From Lachnospiraceae bacterium (lineage in GTDB: Bacteria > Bacillota > Clostridia > Lachnospirales > Lachnospiraceae), in assembly GCA_029225065.1 (NCBI GenBank), contig JAQXVT010000030.1, forward strand, positions 1-64,000: a stretch of DNA of 64,000 bases. The letters run 5' to 3'. Both the position numbers and the translations under genes were made by a program. Shown piece by piece: positions 34,968-44,134 of this stretch. How positions within the stretch are numbered: position 1 is the first letter of the stretch; each line of letters opens with the position of its first letter. The notes below the pieces were generated by a model. It did not search any database. It saw only the letters and a program-made list of their open reading frames with translations, and had not been told where the DNA came from.

Positions 34968-35284
34968 CCCGTTATCAATCCGTCAGACGGAACTCTTTTC
35001 TCCGCCTCGCTGTCTGTGTCTATTCTAATTGTTATCAAGCCATTGCTGCTTCTTCCGATACAGGCAGTCTTTCTGCTTTGTATTGTTTCACACACGGCAT
35101 GTCTTCTGTCTCACAGTTCTTCACCGGAATTCTCTTTTAACCGAATCCTCGGAATTTTACTGCTTTCTTTCTTACTTCTATCTTTTATAGTGTTAGTTTC
35201 AACTCATTTTTATTTTTCTGTTCTTATTTCATCGCATTTTTTCGATCTATATCACCTGAAAATACACAGAAATAACCATCTTTC
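34968..35284 (-). other. Long leader of the TPR/AAA+ gene
   Basis: About 310 nt separate the promoter's -10 box from the start codon. On the minus strand it includes GGATTCGGTTAAAAGAG (about 35133-35149), the tail of the type-A repeat without its hairpins. A region CCGGTGAAGAACTGTGAGACAG follows. I see no gene and no convincing riboswitch. Confidence 0.4.
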
Positions 35285-35313
35285 AGTGTACCATACCTGT
35301 ATTTCCTTGTCAA
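35285..35313 (-). promoter_or_regulatory. Promoter of the TPR/AAA+ gene
   Basis: On the minus strand, a consensus TTGACA (35308-35313), a 17-nt spacer and TACACT (35285-35290). It lies just downstream of the terminator at 35347-35381, so the AAA+ gene is a separate unit from the transcript above it. Confidence 0.82.
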
Positions 35314-35346
35314 AACATCCCGGCAGAAAAATGAGGATTTTTCTGG

Positions 35347-35381
35347 AAAAAAACGGAGATGCGACTTTTTCGCATCTCCGT
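35347..35381 (-). terminator. Strong terminator ending the 35.3-36.3 kb transcript
   Basis: A perfect 12-bp stem ACGGAGATGCGA/TCGCATCTCCGT around a 5-nt loop, followed on the minus strand by TTTTTTT. Extra A-U pairs extend the base. It is also T-rich on the other strand, so it could work both ways, but no plus-strand gene approaches it. Confidence 0.88.
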
Positions 35382-36109
35382 TTTCTATCTTTTTTATTTA
35401 GTTTTTCTGATTTGGTTTTTTATTTGCTATTTTTATCGATTTACATTGGAGAGGTTCTTTTCCTGCCGGTTCGTTTATAAAGAGATAAAATCGTTTCTTT
35501 ACACGTACTTTTCTTTTATAAACCATGTGGTTTTCTTTTCGGAATGCTTTTCAGGAATCTTCTGATTCTCTGTTCCGCATCGCTGTCCGCTTTCCTGTGT
35601 CCTCTATATCTCTCACATCTTTTTCTTGGATCGTATGTCTTACTTTGTACTTTGATCTGATCCTGTTTGATTTCATCTTTTGACTTCATCTTATTTGATC
35701 TGATCTTACATTTTCTTCTTCGATCCTGTCATCTGTACGCCCTTCATAAATTCTCATGAGTGTTTTGATACGGTTGTAAGAGCGTTGTTTGAAAAACCTT
35801 TGTAGAACTACCGCTTGTGCGGCCTCTTTTGGTTCCGGTCTTCTTTTTCATCTTTCTTTTCTGATGTGAACGAAATCGGTATCTTTTGCTTTGGATTTTA
35901 TCATCCTGCATTTTGATACCTGATCTGTGAATTTTCTTCTGCTTTGCGTTTCAGGAATGGATAACCGGTTTTGTTATCACATCCTGCAGATTGAGAAATA
36001 GTCACTGAGGATCATTTACCGGAGCAAATCAGGCGATCTGTTGAGTAAATGTGCTCTACCAGATGATTCGTCCTCTCTCCAATTATCGTTTTAATACGAT
36101 CACTGTGAA

Positions 36110-36187
36110 TCAGTTCTGATAGAGGTCTTTTTTACAGGAAACATTTACTTCGCCACATGCTGTAAAATGATGTGAGACTGTATCCAC
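36110..36187 (-). CDS. Possible 25-residue small protein at the head of the long transcript
   Basis: A GTG at 36187 with AGGAGG 9 nt upstream opens a frame reading MDTVSHHFTACGEVNVSCKK, then DLYQN and TGA. At codons 18-20 there is a run of six A. In the -1 frame the reading continues RPLSELIHSDRIKTIIGERT and on for about 18 more residues to a TGA at 36012. It could be a leader peptide, a small protein with frameshifting, or the remnant of a longer gene. I recognise no family. Confidence 0.3.
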   Translation of the reverse strand: MDTVSHHFTACGEVNVSCKKDLYQN

Positions 36188-36260
36188 TGGAATCGACCTC
36201 CTGTCCTTTGGTTGTTATGTCTATAGTTGTAATCTATAGGAACAACTCTTGTCTGTTGTT

Positions 36261-36428
36261 GCTTGTATGATAGCAGAATCCCTCTATTTTGTCAATACTA
36301 TTCTTATATTTTATTTAAATTTTTTCTATCTTATTCTTTATATTTTATTCTAGCTGTTAATTGTATTTATTTTTATATTTTATCAGATTATTTATACTGT
36401 ATCTATTTTTCCGGAAAATTCGACAGTA
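36261..36428. other. A/T-rich region upstream of the long transcript
   Basis: It contains the promoter of the long transcript at its left end and long T/A tracts (36297-36410) that resemble an UP element on the minus strand. No gene is seen. Confidence 0.5.
36267..36295 (-). promoter_or_regulatory. Promoter of the long non-coding transcript
   Basis: On the minus strand, a consensus TTGACA (36290-36295), a 17-nt spacer and TATCAT (36267-36272), preceded by A/T-rich DNA. Predicted start near 36260. Confidence 0.85.
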
Positions 36429-36486
36429 AACAAAACGGATATTTGTTGTTCTAAACTCACAAGGGACTTGCTTGACTCGGTTAAAT
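36429..36486 (+). repeat. Type-A repeat, partial copy
   Basis: An HP1 remnant (AAACAAAACGGATATTTG), followed directly by the 3' arm of HP3 (AAGGGACTTGCTT) and the tail GACTCGGTTAAAT. The internal part is deleted. The tail touches the T-run of the hydratase terminator. Confidence 0.7.
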
Positions 36487-36550
36487 AAAAAGGCACCATG
36501 GCACCTCAGAAAACAGATTTATTTCTGCCTTCCAGAATACCATGGTGTCC
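36487..36550 (-). terminator. Terminator of the aconitase-family hydratase gene
   Basis: On the minus strand, a long hairpin with base stem CACCATGG/CCATGGTG (flanking GG and CC pairs) and inner AGAAATAAATCTG pairing, followed by TTTTTATTT. It lies ~100 nt past the stop at 36653. Confidence 0.75.
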
Positions 36551-36652
36551 ACCTTTTCTCTTAACTGAGTCCGGAAATTTCCATTTCTATGGAAAATCAT
36601 CATTTTCACGGAAGCTTACACTCTGCATATGCTTCAGCTATCTCTTTTTCTC

Positions 36653-38953
36653 TTATTTTACCCGATTGTAGTTGATCAGGCAGCCGTCGAGAATGATCTT
36701 TCTCTCCTCTGCCGTCATCTCGCCAAGCTTCAGCGTAAACGGTGTAAGACCGCCGTCCTTTACCACGTAAGCCGGAATCTCGGATGCACAGTTCTCTACC
36801 TGCGCGCGGATATTCGGGATGAACAGGTAATCTCCGTTTGCAAACGGCAGCTCGCCCTCATCGATCAGGAACGGAAGCATACCCCAGTTGATCAGATTCG
36901 AACGGTAACGCTTTGTCGCATAGCTGTTCGCGATATTCGCCCAGCCGCCGAGTACCTTCTGGCAGGATGCTGCCTGCTCACGCGCAGAGCCGTCGCCCGG
37001 TTTTACTGCAAAAATTGTGCTGCCGATGCCGGTATTCTCCGCATTTACGCCCGCGCCTGCCTCGGATGCTTTCACTGCTTCAAGCACCGGTCCAAGATCA
37101 GCAAGTGCTTCTTCCATGCTGCGGCCCTCTTCTCTCGCCTTCTCTGCCGCCTGCACTTCCTTTGCACGTCCCACATACGCCGGATCTTTTCTGGAAAGTG
37201 TGAACTCTGCCAGACCAAGCGGGTTGGAACGATAGGAGGAAGTCTCTCCAGACGGAATCAGCTCGTCGGTCGTCGTAACCGGATCGTGAATCTCGGAAAC
37301 AACCTTCAGTACCAGATTGTCGGTGAGTGCACACATTGCCGGCCAGTCCTTGATATTCGGACCAAACTTGATCTCTACGCTCGGATCTGCCACGCCCTTG
37401 CTGTCGAAGACGCGGTTTGCATAAATCGCGCTGTCGAAGAAGTATTTTGGTTTCGTGAAATCGACGTCGATGTCGGTTGCCGCCGTCAGATAGCCCTTGT
37501 TTGCTGCGGTTGCCGCGATGGAACGGGCATCCATCAGTGCTACGGATGCGATCTGTCCGCTCTGAAGCTTCGAGCCCTCGCGGTTCGGGAAGTTTCTCGT
37601 CGAATGGCGGATACTGAATGCGTTGTTTGCCGGTGTATCGCCTGCTCCGAAGCACGGTCCGCAGAACGCAGTCTTTACGATTGCGCCGCTCTGAATCAGA
37701 TCGGCCATTCTTCCGTTTTTCGCCAGCTCCATATAGATCGGCGTACTTGCCGGGTAAATACTTAACGTAAATTCATCGCTTCCGATATAATTGCCGCGCA
37801 GAATATCCGCTGCATCGCAGATATTTTCGTAGCCGCCGCCCGCGCAGCCCGCAATGATACCCTGATCTACGTACAGCTTACCGTTTCTTACTTTATTTTT
37901 CAGTGTGAAATCGACTGCGCCGTCAAGGCTGACTTTCGCACGCTTCTCTACATCATCCAATATATCCATCAGATTTGCATTCAGTTCTTCGATGGTGTAG
38001 GTGTTGCTCGGATGGAACGGCATTGCGATCATCGGACGAATCTCGCTAAGGTCAACCGTTACCACACCGTCATAGTACGCAACTGCGCCCGGATTCAGTT
38101 CGCGGTAATCCTCGCTTCTTCCGTGGATCTCATAAAACTCTTTGATTGTATCATCTGTTTTCCAGATGGAGGACAGGCAGGTCGTCTCGGTCGTCATAAC
38201 ATCCACACCGATACGGAAATCTGCGCTTAAGTTTGCAACGCCCGGTCCGACAAACTCCATGACCTTATTGTTGACATAGCCGTTTGCAAAGACAGCGCCG
38301 ATAATCGCCAGTGCGATATCCTGCGGACCGACTCCTTTTACCGGCTTGCCGGTCAGATAGATTGCTACGACGCCCGGCATGTTGATATCATACGTCTGGC
38401 CAAGCAGCTGTTTTACCAGCTCCGGTCCGCCCTCACCCATTGCCATTGTACCAAGCGCACCGTAACGGGTGTGAGAATCCGAACCGAGGATCATTTTTCC
38501 GCCGCCCGCAAGCATCTCTCTTGCAAACTGGTGGATGACTGCCTGATGAGGCGGAACATAGACACCGCCGTACTTTTTCGCACAGCTCAGTCCAAACATG
38601 TGGTCGTCTTCATTGATCGTTCCGCCGACTGCGCAAAGGGAATTGTGACAGTTGGTCAGCACATACGGAACCGGAAATTTTTCCAGTCCTGACGCACGTG
38701 CAGTCTGAATGATTCCAACGAATGTAATGTCATGTGAGGTCAGCTTATCGAATTTGACTTTCAGCTTTTCCATATTTCCGGACGTATTGTGGTCACGGAG
38801 AATCGAGTACGCGATCGTATTCTTTGCCGCTTCCTCTTTGGAAGGTACCTGATCGCCAAGTGCCTGATGCAGTCTTGCCGCCGCATCCGCATTGTCTTCG
38901 ATAAGCTCTGTGCCATTTAACAGATATGCTCCTGTGTCGTACAGTCTGATCAT
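36653..38953 (-). CDS. Aconitase-family hydratase
   Basis: A 766-residue protein of the aconitase superfamily, close to the E. coli YbhJ type. Seen: [57 protein letters not shown] (a cysteine of the Fe-S site), [17 protein letters not shown] (CxxC cluster ligands), and a C-terminal swivel-like domain from ~600 ([15 protein letters not shown] in place of GSSREHAA). The latter differs from true aconitase. A [4Fe-4S] dehydratase is likely; the substrate is not known to me. The ATG at 38953 follows AGAGGAGGAACATT. The gene is monocistronic. Confidence 0.85.
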   Translation of the reverse strand: MIRLYDTGAYLLNGTELIEDNADAAARLHQALGDQVPSKEEAAKNTIAYSILRDHNTSGNMEKLKVKFDKLTSHDITFVGIIQTARASGLEKFPVPYVLTNCHNSLCAVGGTINEDDHMFGLSCAKKYGGVYVPPHQAVIHQFAREMLAGGGKMILGSDSHTRYGALGTMAMGEGGPELVKQLLGQTYDINMPGVVAIYLTGKPVKGVGPQDIALAIIGAVFANGYVNNKVMEFVGPGVANLSADFRIGVDVMTTETTCLSSIWKTDDTIKEFYEIHGRSEDYRELNPGAVAYYDGVVTVDLSEIRPMIAMPFHPSNTYTIEELNANLMDILDDVEKRAKVSLDGAVDFTLKNKVRNGKLYVDQGIIAGCAGGGYENICDAADILRGNYIGSDEFTLSIYPASTPIYMELAKNGRMADLIQSGAIVKTAFCGPCFGAGDTPANNAFSIRHSTRNFPNREGSKLQSGQIASVALMDARSIAATAANKGYLTAATDIDVDFTKPKYFFDSAIYANRVFDSKGVADPSVEIKFGPNIKDWPAMCALTDNLVLKVVSEIHDPVTTTDELIPSGETSSYRSNPLGLAEFTLSRKDPAYVGRAKEVQAAEKAREEGRSMEEALADLGPVLEAVKASEAGAGVNAENTGIGSTIFAVKPGDGSAREQAASCQKVLGGWANIANSYATKRYRSNLINWGMLPFLIDEGELPFANGDYLFIPNIRAQVENCASEIPAYVVKDGGLTPFTLKLGEMTAEERKIILDGCLINYNRVK

Positions 38954-39267
38954 AATGTTCCTCCTCTTGTTGTTTACATTTATGTAACGATTCAGCACCA
39001 GACCAAATTCTGTGAGTCCATCTGTTCACAATCCGTTTTGCTGCCCGTTTCATAACTGAGCAGCTGCCGCAAAATGCTGAAACCACTTTGTGACATGGTT
39101 CTGAATCGGTATTTATTACAACACAAGGCTGCTAAAAAGCAGCCCTGCCAGTATCTTTTCTTTAAAATTGTATACACGAAATGCACCGACATGCGCGGCA
39201 GTTCTGCACACTAAAAAGCTGTTTCTTCTATTAGATATAATATAGAAATCAGCTAATCAGCTTCTTC
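38954..39267. other. Intergenic region between murA and the hydratase gene
   Basis: It holds half of a type-A repeat (TTCACAATCCGTTTTGCTGC at about 39025-39044, then TTTCATAACTGAGCAGCTGC). It also has a short hairpin GGCTGC-TAAAAA-GCAGCC (39126-39143). No clear promoter or gene was found. Confidence 0.45.
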
Positions 39268-40560
39268 TCAGCCGCAGCGAAGCCGGAACTTCTGTGCTTC
39301 CTTTTCGCTGTGCACCATCTCGATCTCAGCGCCGAGGCTGCGCAGCTTCTCGTCAAATAACTCATATCCGCGCTGAATGTAGACAATATCGTCGATCGTC
39401 GTGATACCATCTGCCGCCAATCCTGCAATCACAAGCGCCGCACCTGCACGCAGGTCCGGAGCACTCACTCTTGCGCCGGAAAGCTTCTCCACGCCTGTGA
39501 TGATCGCGGTATTTCCCTCCACGCGCACCACGGCTCCCATCCGGGTCAGCTCGTCCATGTATTTGAATCGATTTTCAAAAATACTCTCTGTCACAATGCT
39601 GGTACCCTTTGCAAGTGCCAGCGCCACACCGATCTGCGGCTGCATATCCGTCGGATAACCCGGATACGGCAGCGTCTTGACATTCGTACTGCAGAGGCGC
39701 TTGGATGCCACCACACGAACCGCATTGTCGAACTCCTCCACCTCACAGCCGATCTCCAGCAGCTTCGCCGTCGTCGCCTCAAGATGCTTCGGAATGACAT
39801 TTTTCACGGTAATATCGCCCTTTGTCGCCGCAGCGGCAAACATAAAAGTACCGGCCTCAATCTGATCCGGGATGACGGAATATTCCGTGCGGTGCAGTTT
39901 CTGTACGCCGCGGATACGGATCACGTCCGTACCTGCGCCCTTGATGTTCGCTCCCATGCTGTTTAAGAAGTTTGCCACATCGACTACGTGCGGCTCGCGC
40001 GCGCAGTTCTCAATGATGGTATAACCTTCTGCCATCGATGCCGCCATCATGATATTGATCGTCGCACCGACGGAAACGGTATCAAGGAAAATGTGGCTGC
40101 CGCGCAGATGGTCTGCCTGCGCCACAATGAATCCATTTCGAATATCTACTTTGGCTCCGAGTGCACGGAAGCCTTTGATATGGAGGTCGATCGGTCGGCT
40201 GCCGATGTTACATCCGCCCGGAAGCGGTACCTCCGCCTTTTTATATTTGCCAAGCAGTGCACCGATCAGATAGTAGGAAGCACGGATTCTCTTAATATAA
40301 TCGTAATCCACGCTCACATCTCCGATGTTCTCACTGTTCATCATAACCGCATGTCTTGTAATCCGCTCTACCTTGACGCCGATGCTTTCCATCGCCTCGA
40401 GAAGTACATTGATATCCCGAACGTCCGGAAGATTCTCAATCAGTACCGTATCATCCGTCATTATTGCAGCCGCGAGAATACCGAGCGCCGCATTTTTTGC
40501 ACCGCTGATGTTAACTTCACCTGCCAGCGGATTGCCGCCTCTGATAATATACTGTTCCAT
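39268..40560 (-). CDS. murA: UDP-N-acetylglucosamine 1-carboxyvinyltransferase
   Basis: A 430-residue MurA, first committed enzyme of peptidoglycan synthesis, adding enolpyruvate to UDP-GlcNAc in the cytosol. Seen: GAKNAAL with the substrate-binding Lys22, and Cys117 in LPGGCNIGSRPID (the residue that fosfomycin alkylates). RASYYLIGALLGKYKKA, ENRFKYMDEL and DLRAGAALVIAGLAADG follow. Length is standard. Many Firmicutes have two murA genes; I cannot tell which this is. Its promoter lies ~240 nt upstream, so its mRNA leader contains a full type-A repeat. RBS GAGGTGTCCT. Confidence 0.97.
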   Translation of the reverse strand: MEQYIIRGGNPLAGEVNISGAKNAALGILAAAIMTDDTVLIENLPDVRDINVLLEAMESIGVKVERITRHAVMMNSENIGDVSVDYDYIKRIRASYYLIGALLGKYKKAEVPLPGGCNIGSRPIDLHIKGFRALGAKVDIRNGFIVAQADHLRGSHIFLDTVSVGATINIMMAASMAEGYTIIENCAREPHVVDVANFLNSMGANIKGAGTDVIRIRGVQKLHRTEYSVIPDQIEAGTFMFAAAATKGDITVKNVIPKHLEATTAKLLEIGCEVEEFDNAVRVVASKRLCSTNVKTLPYPGYPTDMQPQIGVALALAKGTSIVTESIFENRFKYMDELTRMGAVVRVEGNTAIITGVEKLSGARVSAPDLRAGAALVIAGLAADGITTIDDIVYIQRGYELFDEKLRSLGAEIEMVHSEKEAQKFRLRCG

Positions 40561-40632
40561 AGGACACCTCTATCGTTTCTTTATACTCCGCCGCGAATAG
40601 CCGCCCCCTCTGCGGACATACTCTAGGCTTAT

Positions 40633-40792
40633 CAAAGCGGATATTCGCAATCCGCTTCGCTACTTGCTCATAACCGAGCAGCTGCTTCGCAGCTTATCAG
40701 GAGTGGCTAATACCACTCCTGATACAAGCAAGACCACTCACTGCTTGTTGTTCACCGCAACTGAAACAAAGGTCTTGCTTGACTCGTTAAAT
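40633..40792 (+). repeat. Type-A structured intergenic repeat, full-length copy 4
   Basis: A perfect HP1 (40635-40657), a small AGCTGC-TTC-GCAGCT hairpin (about 40680-40694), and HP2 TATCAGGAGTGG/CCACTCCTGATA (perfect 12 bp, 40695-40724). HP3 has arms AAGCAAGACC/GGTCTTGCTT (40726-40780). The tail is GACTCGTTAAAT. Both HP2 and HP3 use different base pairs from copies 1 and 2. It lies in the predicted 5' UTR of murA, in antisense orientation. Confidence 0.87.
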
Positions 40793-40802
40793 CTATCTGT
40801 AA

Positions 40803-40830
40803 AGTATAACACATTCTGCCCGTTTGTAAA
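40803..40830 (-). promoter_or_regulatory. Promoter of murA
   Basis: On the minus strand, TTTACA (40825-40830), a 16-nt spacer and TATACT (40803-40808). Transcription would pass through the type-A repeat before reaching murA. Confidence 0.7.
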
Positions 40831-40879
40831 CAAAAATTAAAGATTTAGACATTTTTTGGTTATTTTTACCCAACATTTA

Positions 40880-41446
40880 TTACTTTTTCCGCCTTACGCT
40901 GTAACCAAACGTTCCAAGCTTCTTACCGAGTCCGAAGTATTCCCCGTGAGAATATACCATCAGATCCGCACGGTTTAAGTCAAATTTGCCTTTTTCATCC
41001 ATATAGGCACCATCGACTTCCACCGATACAACGTCCGCGATGAACATATGATGGGAGCCAAGCTCCAGCACCTGCTTTACGCGGCAGCCAATATTGACCG
41101 GACTCTCCTCAATCAGCGGCGCGTCCACGCCCTCACACTTGCCCGGTGTCAGATGCATCTCGGCAAATTTATCGACATCTTTTCCGGAACGCACGCCGCA
41201 GTAATCAGTGGCACGCACCAGCTTTTCTGTCGTGAGATTGATTACAAACTCACCGGTCTCCTTTATTATATGGTAGGAATACCGTTCCGGCCGGACGGAA
41301 ATGGATACCATCGCAGGGGAGCTGCAGATCGTACCTGTCCACGCCACGGTAATGATATTCGGCTTTTCCTCCGGCTTCTGGCAGCTCACCATCACTGCCG
41401 GAAGCGGATAGAGCATATTGCCCGGTCTCCAGATTTCTTTTGCCAT
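40880..41446 (-). CDS. Flavin reductase family protein
   Basis: A 188-residue FMN-binding split-barrel protein of the flavin reductase-like family. Seen: RPGNMLYPLPAVMVSCQKPEEKPNIITVAWTG, SISVRPERYSYHIIKETGEFVINLTTEKL and CRVKQVLELGSHHMFIADVVSVEVD, all typical. The native acceptor is unknown in such stand-alone members, many of which act as electron-transfer or flavodoxin-like reductases in anaerobes. It follows the pyrophosphatase gene by 5 nt with GAGGTATAAAAGAA before the ATG, so the two form an operon. murA's promoter overlaps its 3' side. Confidence 0.88.
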   Translation of the reverse strand: MAKEIWRPGNMLYPLPAVMVSCQKPEEKPNIITVAWTGTICSSPAMVSISVRPERYSYHIIKETGEFVINLTTEKLVRATDYCGVRSGKDVDKFAEMHLTPGKCEGVDAPLIEESPVNIGCRVKQVLELGSHHMFIADVVSVEVDGAYMDEKGKFDLNRADLMVYSHGEYFGLGKKLGTFGYSVRRKK

Positions 41447-41451
41447 TTCTT

Positions 41452-43179
41452 TTATACCTCACTCATGCGATTTATTGCTGCCATAAACGACGGAACGAGC
41501 TGCTTTTTACGGGACACAACGCCCGGAAGCGGCGCGCAGTTGTTCGTCGCCTTCTGGTGAAATGCCTCCTCCACCAGCTCATCCGCGCCCTTGCCGTAGC
41601 AGAGAAGCTCGGTCGATTCTTCAATGATATCCGTCAGCATGAAGAACATCATATCTGTATCATGCTCCGCAAATACTTTTTCCATGTAAGGCATCAGGCG
41701 CTGTTTGATTGTCTCCAGCTCTTCCATGCTCATCGATGTGATCTGACCGATTCCGATATTCCAGTCGCCAAATTCAAATTTTTTGAAATCCTGATAAAAA
41801 ATTTCTTCCGGCGTCCGGCTTCCAAGGTCGCTGCCCGCCGCAAACATGCTGCGCGCATAACTGTCACACTCGATCTGTGCGATCCGCGCCAGGTTCTGTG
41901 CGGCTTCGATGTCCATCGGAGTACACGTCGGCGAGCGGAACAACAAAGTATCGGAAATGATTGCCGAACACATCAGACCTGCAATCTTCGGCGGGATCTC
42001 CACGCCCTGCTCCTGATACATCTGGTAAATAATCGTACACGTGCAGCCCACCGGCTGATTGCGGAAGTAGACCGGCGACATCGTCTCCAGGGAACCGAGC
42101 CTGTGATGATCGATAATCTCCATGATCTCTGCGTCCAGCACGTTGTCGACCGCCTGCGACACCTCATTGTGGTCAACCAGAATCAGGCCGCGCTTGCGCA
42201 CACCGAGAAGATTTCGTCTGGAAATCATTCCCACGTACTTGCCGGTCTGATCGAGGATCGGGAAGTCACGGTAACGTTTCTTTGACATGACATCCCGGAT
42301 AATCTCTGTGTAATCGCCCAGACGAAACGTCTGAAGGCTCTCTTTTCTCATAAAGAAATCAACCGGCATACTCTGGTTGATCAGCCGTGCCACCGCATAC
42401 GTATCAAGCGGCGTCACAATAATCGAGCAGTTCCGGTCACGAGCCAGGCGCTGAATCGTTCTTGATACCGGTGCACCGAGGCACACGACAATACAGCCCG
42501 CCTGCATCTCGATCGCGCAAAGCTGGGACTCATACCGGTTGCCCAGAATGACCATGTCATGCTCTTCAATATAGTTTTCCATGACATCCGGATTGGCCGC
42601 CGCAATCACGACTTTTCCTTTGTCAAAATAGCCATCCTCATCTCCAACAACCATCTCCGCATCCAGCGTCTCAAGAATGTTGCGGTACGGTGTCTTCGCC
42701 ACGGACACGATTGCGCTGTCATACTCTTCCATGTACGATTTTGCAATATCATTGACCGTGATCAAACCCTTCAGCTGGTTTTCCTCATTTGTAATCGGAA
42801 GTGTGAACACATTCTGCGTCATCATGAGATTCCATGCATTTTTCAGCGAAATGTTGCTCCGCACGCCCGGCACCTGACGGATTGCCATGTCCTTGACGCG
42901 CGTTCCGATGTTGTCGAGAAAGACTGGCGGCTCCACCTGAAAATGCTCCAGCACATACTGTGTCTCCGCGCTGATCTGACCCGCGCGCACCGGCACATAA
43001 CGGAATCCTCTCTCCTTTGAATTTTTCAGATACGCATAGGAAATCGCGGCACAGATGGAATCGGTATCCGGATTTTTGTGGCCGATCACGCAGACTGTGC
43101 GCTTCAGCTCCTCCGGGTTTCCAAGCCCCGCTTCATCCTTTTTTTCTTCTATTTCCAGGAATTTATCCTTGTTTTCCAT
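41452..43179 (-). CDS. Manganese-dependent family II inorganic pyrophosphatase with CBS-DRTGG insert
   Basis: A 575-residue PPase. The DHH domain motif VIGHKNPDTDSICAAISYAY is at the N-terminus. A regulatory insert follows: a CBS domain (QNVFTLPITNEENQLKGLITVNDIA), a DRTGG domain (near VVCLGAPVSRTIQRLARDRNCSIIVTP), and a second CBS (RDFPILDQTGKYVGMISRRNLL). The DHH motif EIIDHHRLGSLE and the DHHA2 domain end it. In this class adenine nucleotides bind the CBS pair and diadenosine polyphosphates can activate it. The ATG at 43179 has GGGGAGCGTGACA upstream. It removes pyrophosphate from biosynthesis. Confidence 0.94.
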   Translation of the reverse strand: MENKDKFLEIEEKKDEAGLGNPEELKRTVCVIGHKNPDTDSICAAISYAYLKNSKERGFRYVPVRAGQISAETQYVLEHFQVEPPVFLDNIGTRVKDMAIRQVPGVRSNISLKNAWNLMMTQNVFTLPITNEENQLKGLITVNDIAKSYMEEYDSAIVSVAKTPYRNILETLDAEMVVGDEDGYFDKGKVVIAAANPDVMENYIEEHDMVILGNRYESQLCAIEMQAGCIVVCLGAPVSRTIQRLARDRNCSIIVTPLDTYAVARLINQSMPVDFFMRKESLQTFRLGDYTEIIRDVMSKKRYRDFPILDQTGKYVGMISRRNLLGVRKRGLILVDHNEVSQAVDNVLDAEIMEIIDHHRLGSLETMSPVYFRNQPVGCTCTIIYQMYQEQGVEIPPKIAGLMCSAIISDTLLFRSPTCTPMDIEAAQNLARIAQIECDSYARSMFAAGSDLGSRTPEEIFYQDFKKFEFGDWNIGIGQITSMSMEELETIKQRLMPYMEKVFAEHDTDMMFFMLTDIIEESTELLCYGKGADELVEEAFHQKATNNCAPLPGVVSRKKQLVPSFMAAINRMSEV

Positions 43180-43185
43180 TGTCAC

Positions 43186-43398
43186 GCTCCCCTGTGGATT
43201 TCTTTGTTACAAGTTACTTCCGCCGAACGTTCTGAACGCCGGCCACAGACCCATTCGTTTCACTCATTGTCCGCTGTCTTCGACAGCTCCTGTCTGTAGC
43301 TCATGGTCGTTCCACCCATCCCAAAATGCCAATACAGCTCTTTCACAAATAAATTTGTTCCAGAGCTGCCTTAGTATTTTGCTGCTGTTCAGAACTGG
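43186..43398. other. Intergenic region between deoD and the pyrophosphatase gene
   Basis: It contains a hairpin (CAGCTCT/AGAGCTG with inner ACAAAT/ATTTGT, 43335-43368) that may end the deoD transcript, although only a weak U-tract follows on the minus strand. No clear promoter was found for the pyrophosphatase gene. Confidence 0.4.
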
Positions 43399-44109
43399 TT
43401 ACGCAATTTCCAAAGCTACCTTCATCATGTCCGCGAAGCTGGTCTGGCGCTCTTCGGCAGTGGTTACTTCGCCGGTTACGAGGCTGTCGGAGATTGTGCA
43501 GATCGTCAGGGCATTCTTTCCGGTGCGGGCTGCGTTCATATAGAGCGCTGCTGTCTCCATCTCAACTGCCAGTACGCCCATCTTCTGCCATGCTTCTGTG
43601 GTCGGTCTGTCGCTGTAGAAAACATCGGAGCTTGCCACATTTCCTACTTTGTAACCGATATTGCCCATTTTTTCTACCTGGTCAACCGCCTTGCGCAGAA
43701 GATCAAAAGACGCGATCGGTGCAAAGGTGCCTGGAAGATTGTACTGCGCTGCATAATTGGAATCCGTGCACGCACCCATTGCGATTGCAAGATCGCGGAT
43801 CTTCAGGTCTGCATTTAAGGAGCCTGCCGTACCGATACGGATAATATTTTCTACATCATAAAATTTGAACAGCTCATAGGAATAAATTCCCATGGACGGC
43901 ATACCCATTCCGCTTGCCATAACAGATACTCGCTTGCCATTATAAAATCCTGTGTAGCCATTTACGCCGCGTACGTTGTTTACCAGTACGGTGTCAGTCA
44001 GAAATGTCTCCGCGATATATTTTGCGCGGAGCGGATCACCCGGCATCAGTACGGTTCTGGCGAAATCTCCTTCTTTCGCTGCGATATGTGGTGTTGGTAT
44101 ATTACTCAT
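43399..44109 (-). CDS. deoD: Purine nucleoside phosphorylase, DeoD type
   Basis: A 236-residue hexameric-type phosphorylase splitting purine (deoxy)nucleosides into base and ribose 1-phosphate. Family features: TPHIAAKEGDFARTVLMPGDPLRAKYIAE at the N-terminus (phosphate-binding Arg24-type loop), RGVNGYTGFYNGKRVSVMASGMGMPS, RIGTAGSLN, VEMETAALYMNA (ribose-binding Met-Glu) and TISDSLVTGE (Asp204-type catalytic acid). The length is standard. The SD (AAGGAGAATTTTA) lies ~10 nt after the tail of a type-A repeat in the same orientation. Confidence 0.97.
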   Translation of the reverse strand: MSNIPTPHIAAKEGDFARTVLMPGDPLRAKYIAETFLTDTVLVNNVRGVNGYTGFYNGKRVSVMASGMGMPSMGIYSYELFKFYDVENIIRIGTAGSLNADLKIRDLAIAMGACTDSNYAAQYNLPGTFAPIASFDLLRKAVDQVEKMGNIGYKVGNVASSDVFYSDRPTTEAWQKMGVLAVEMETAALYMNAARTGKNALTICTISDSLVTGEVTTAEERQTSFADMMKVALEIA

Positions 44110-44134
44110 ATTAAAATTCTCCTTTTCTTATTTT

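Larger units (their letters stand above)
35347..36260 (-). ncRNA. Candidate long non-coding RNA (~910 nt)
   Basis: A complete transcription unit lies in a 1.7-kb gene-free region. It has a consensus promoter (36267-36295), ~900 nt without a frame longer than ~40 codons that looks real, and a strong terminator. The 5' third has many local inverted repeats (for example CATTTAC...GTAAATG). The 3' third is very purine-rich on the RNA strand, with repeated GATCA/AAGATGAA motifs. It lacks the marks of tmRNA, RNase P RNA, SRP RNA or 6S RNA. I do not recognise it. A decayed gene is the main alternative, because a small frame with a good SD sits near its 5' end. Confidence 0.5.

Noticed and set aside
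35121-35149. Minus-strand stretch resembling a cobalamin riboswitch core (GGTTAAAAGAGAATTCCGGTG)
   Set aside because: The later conserved parts of the aptamer are missing, and the first half is simply the type-A repeat tail. The downstream gene is not a B12 gene.
35347-36260. tmRNA, RNase P RNA or SRP RNA in the long gene-free region
   Set aside because: None of the invariant blocks (tmRNA tRNA-like ends, RNase P GAGGAAAGTCC-type core, SRP GGAAGG..AGCAGCC) could be found on either strand.
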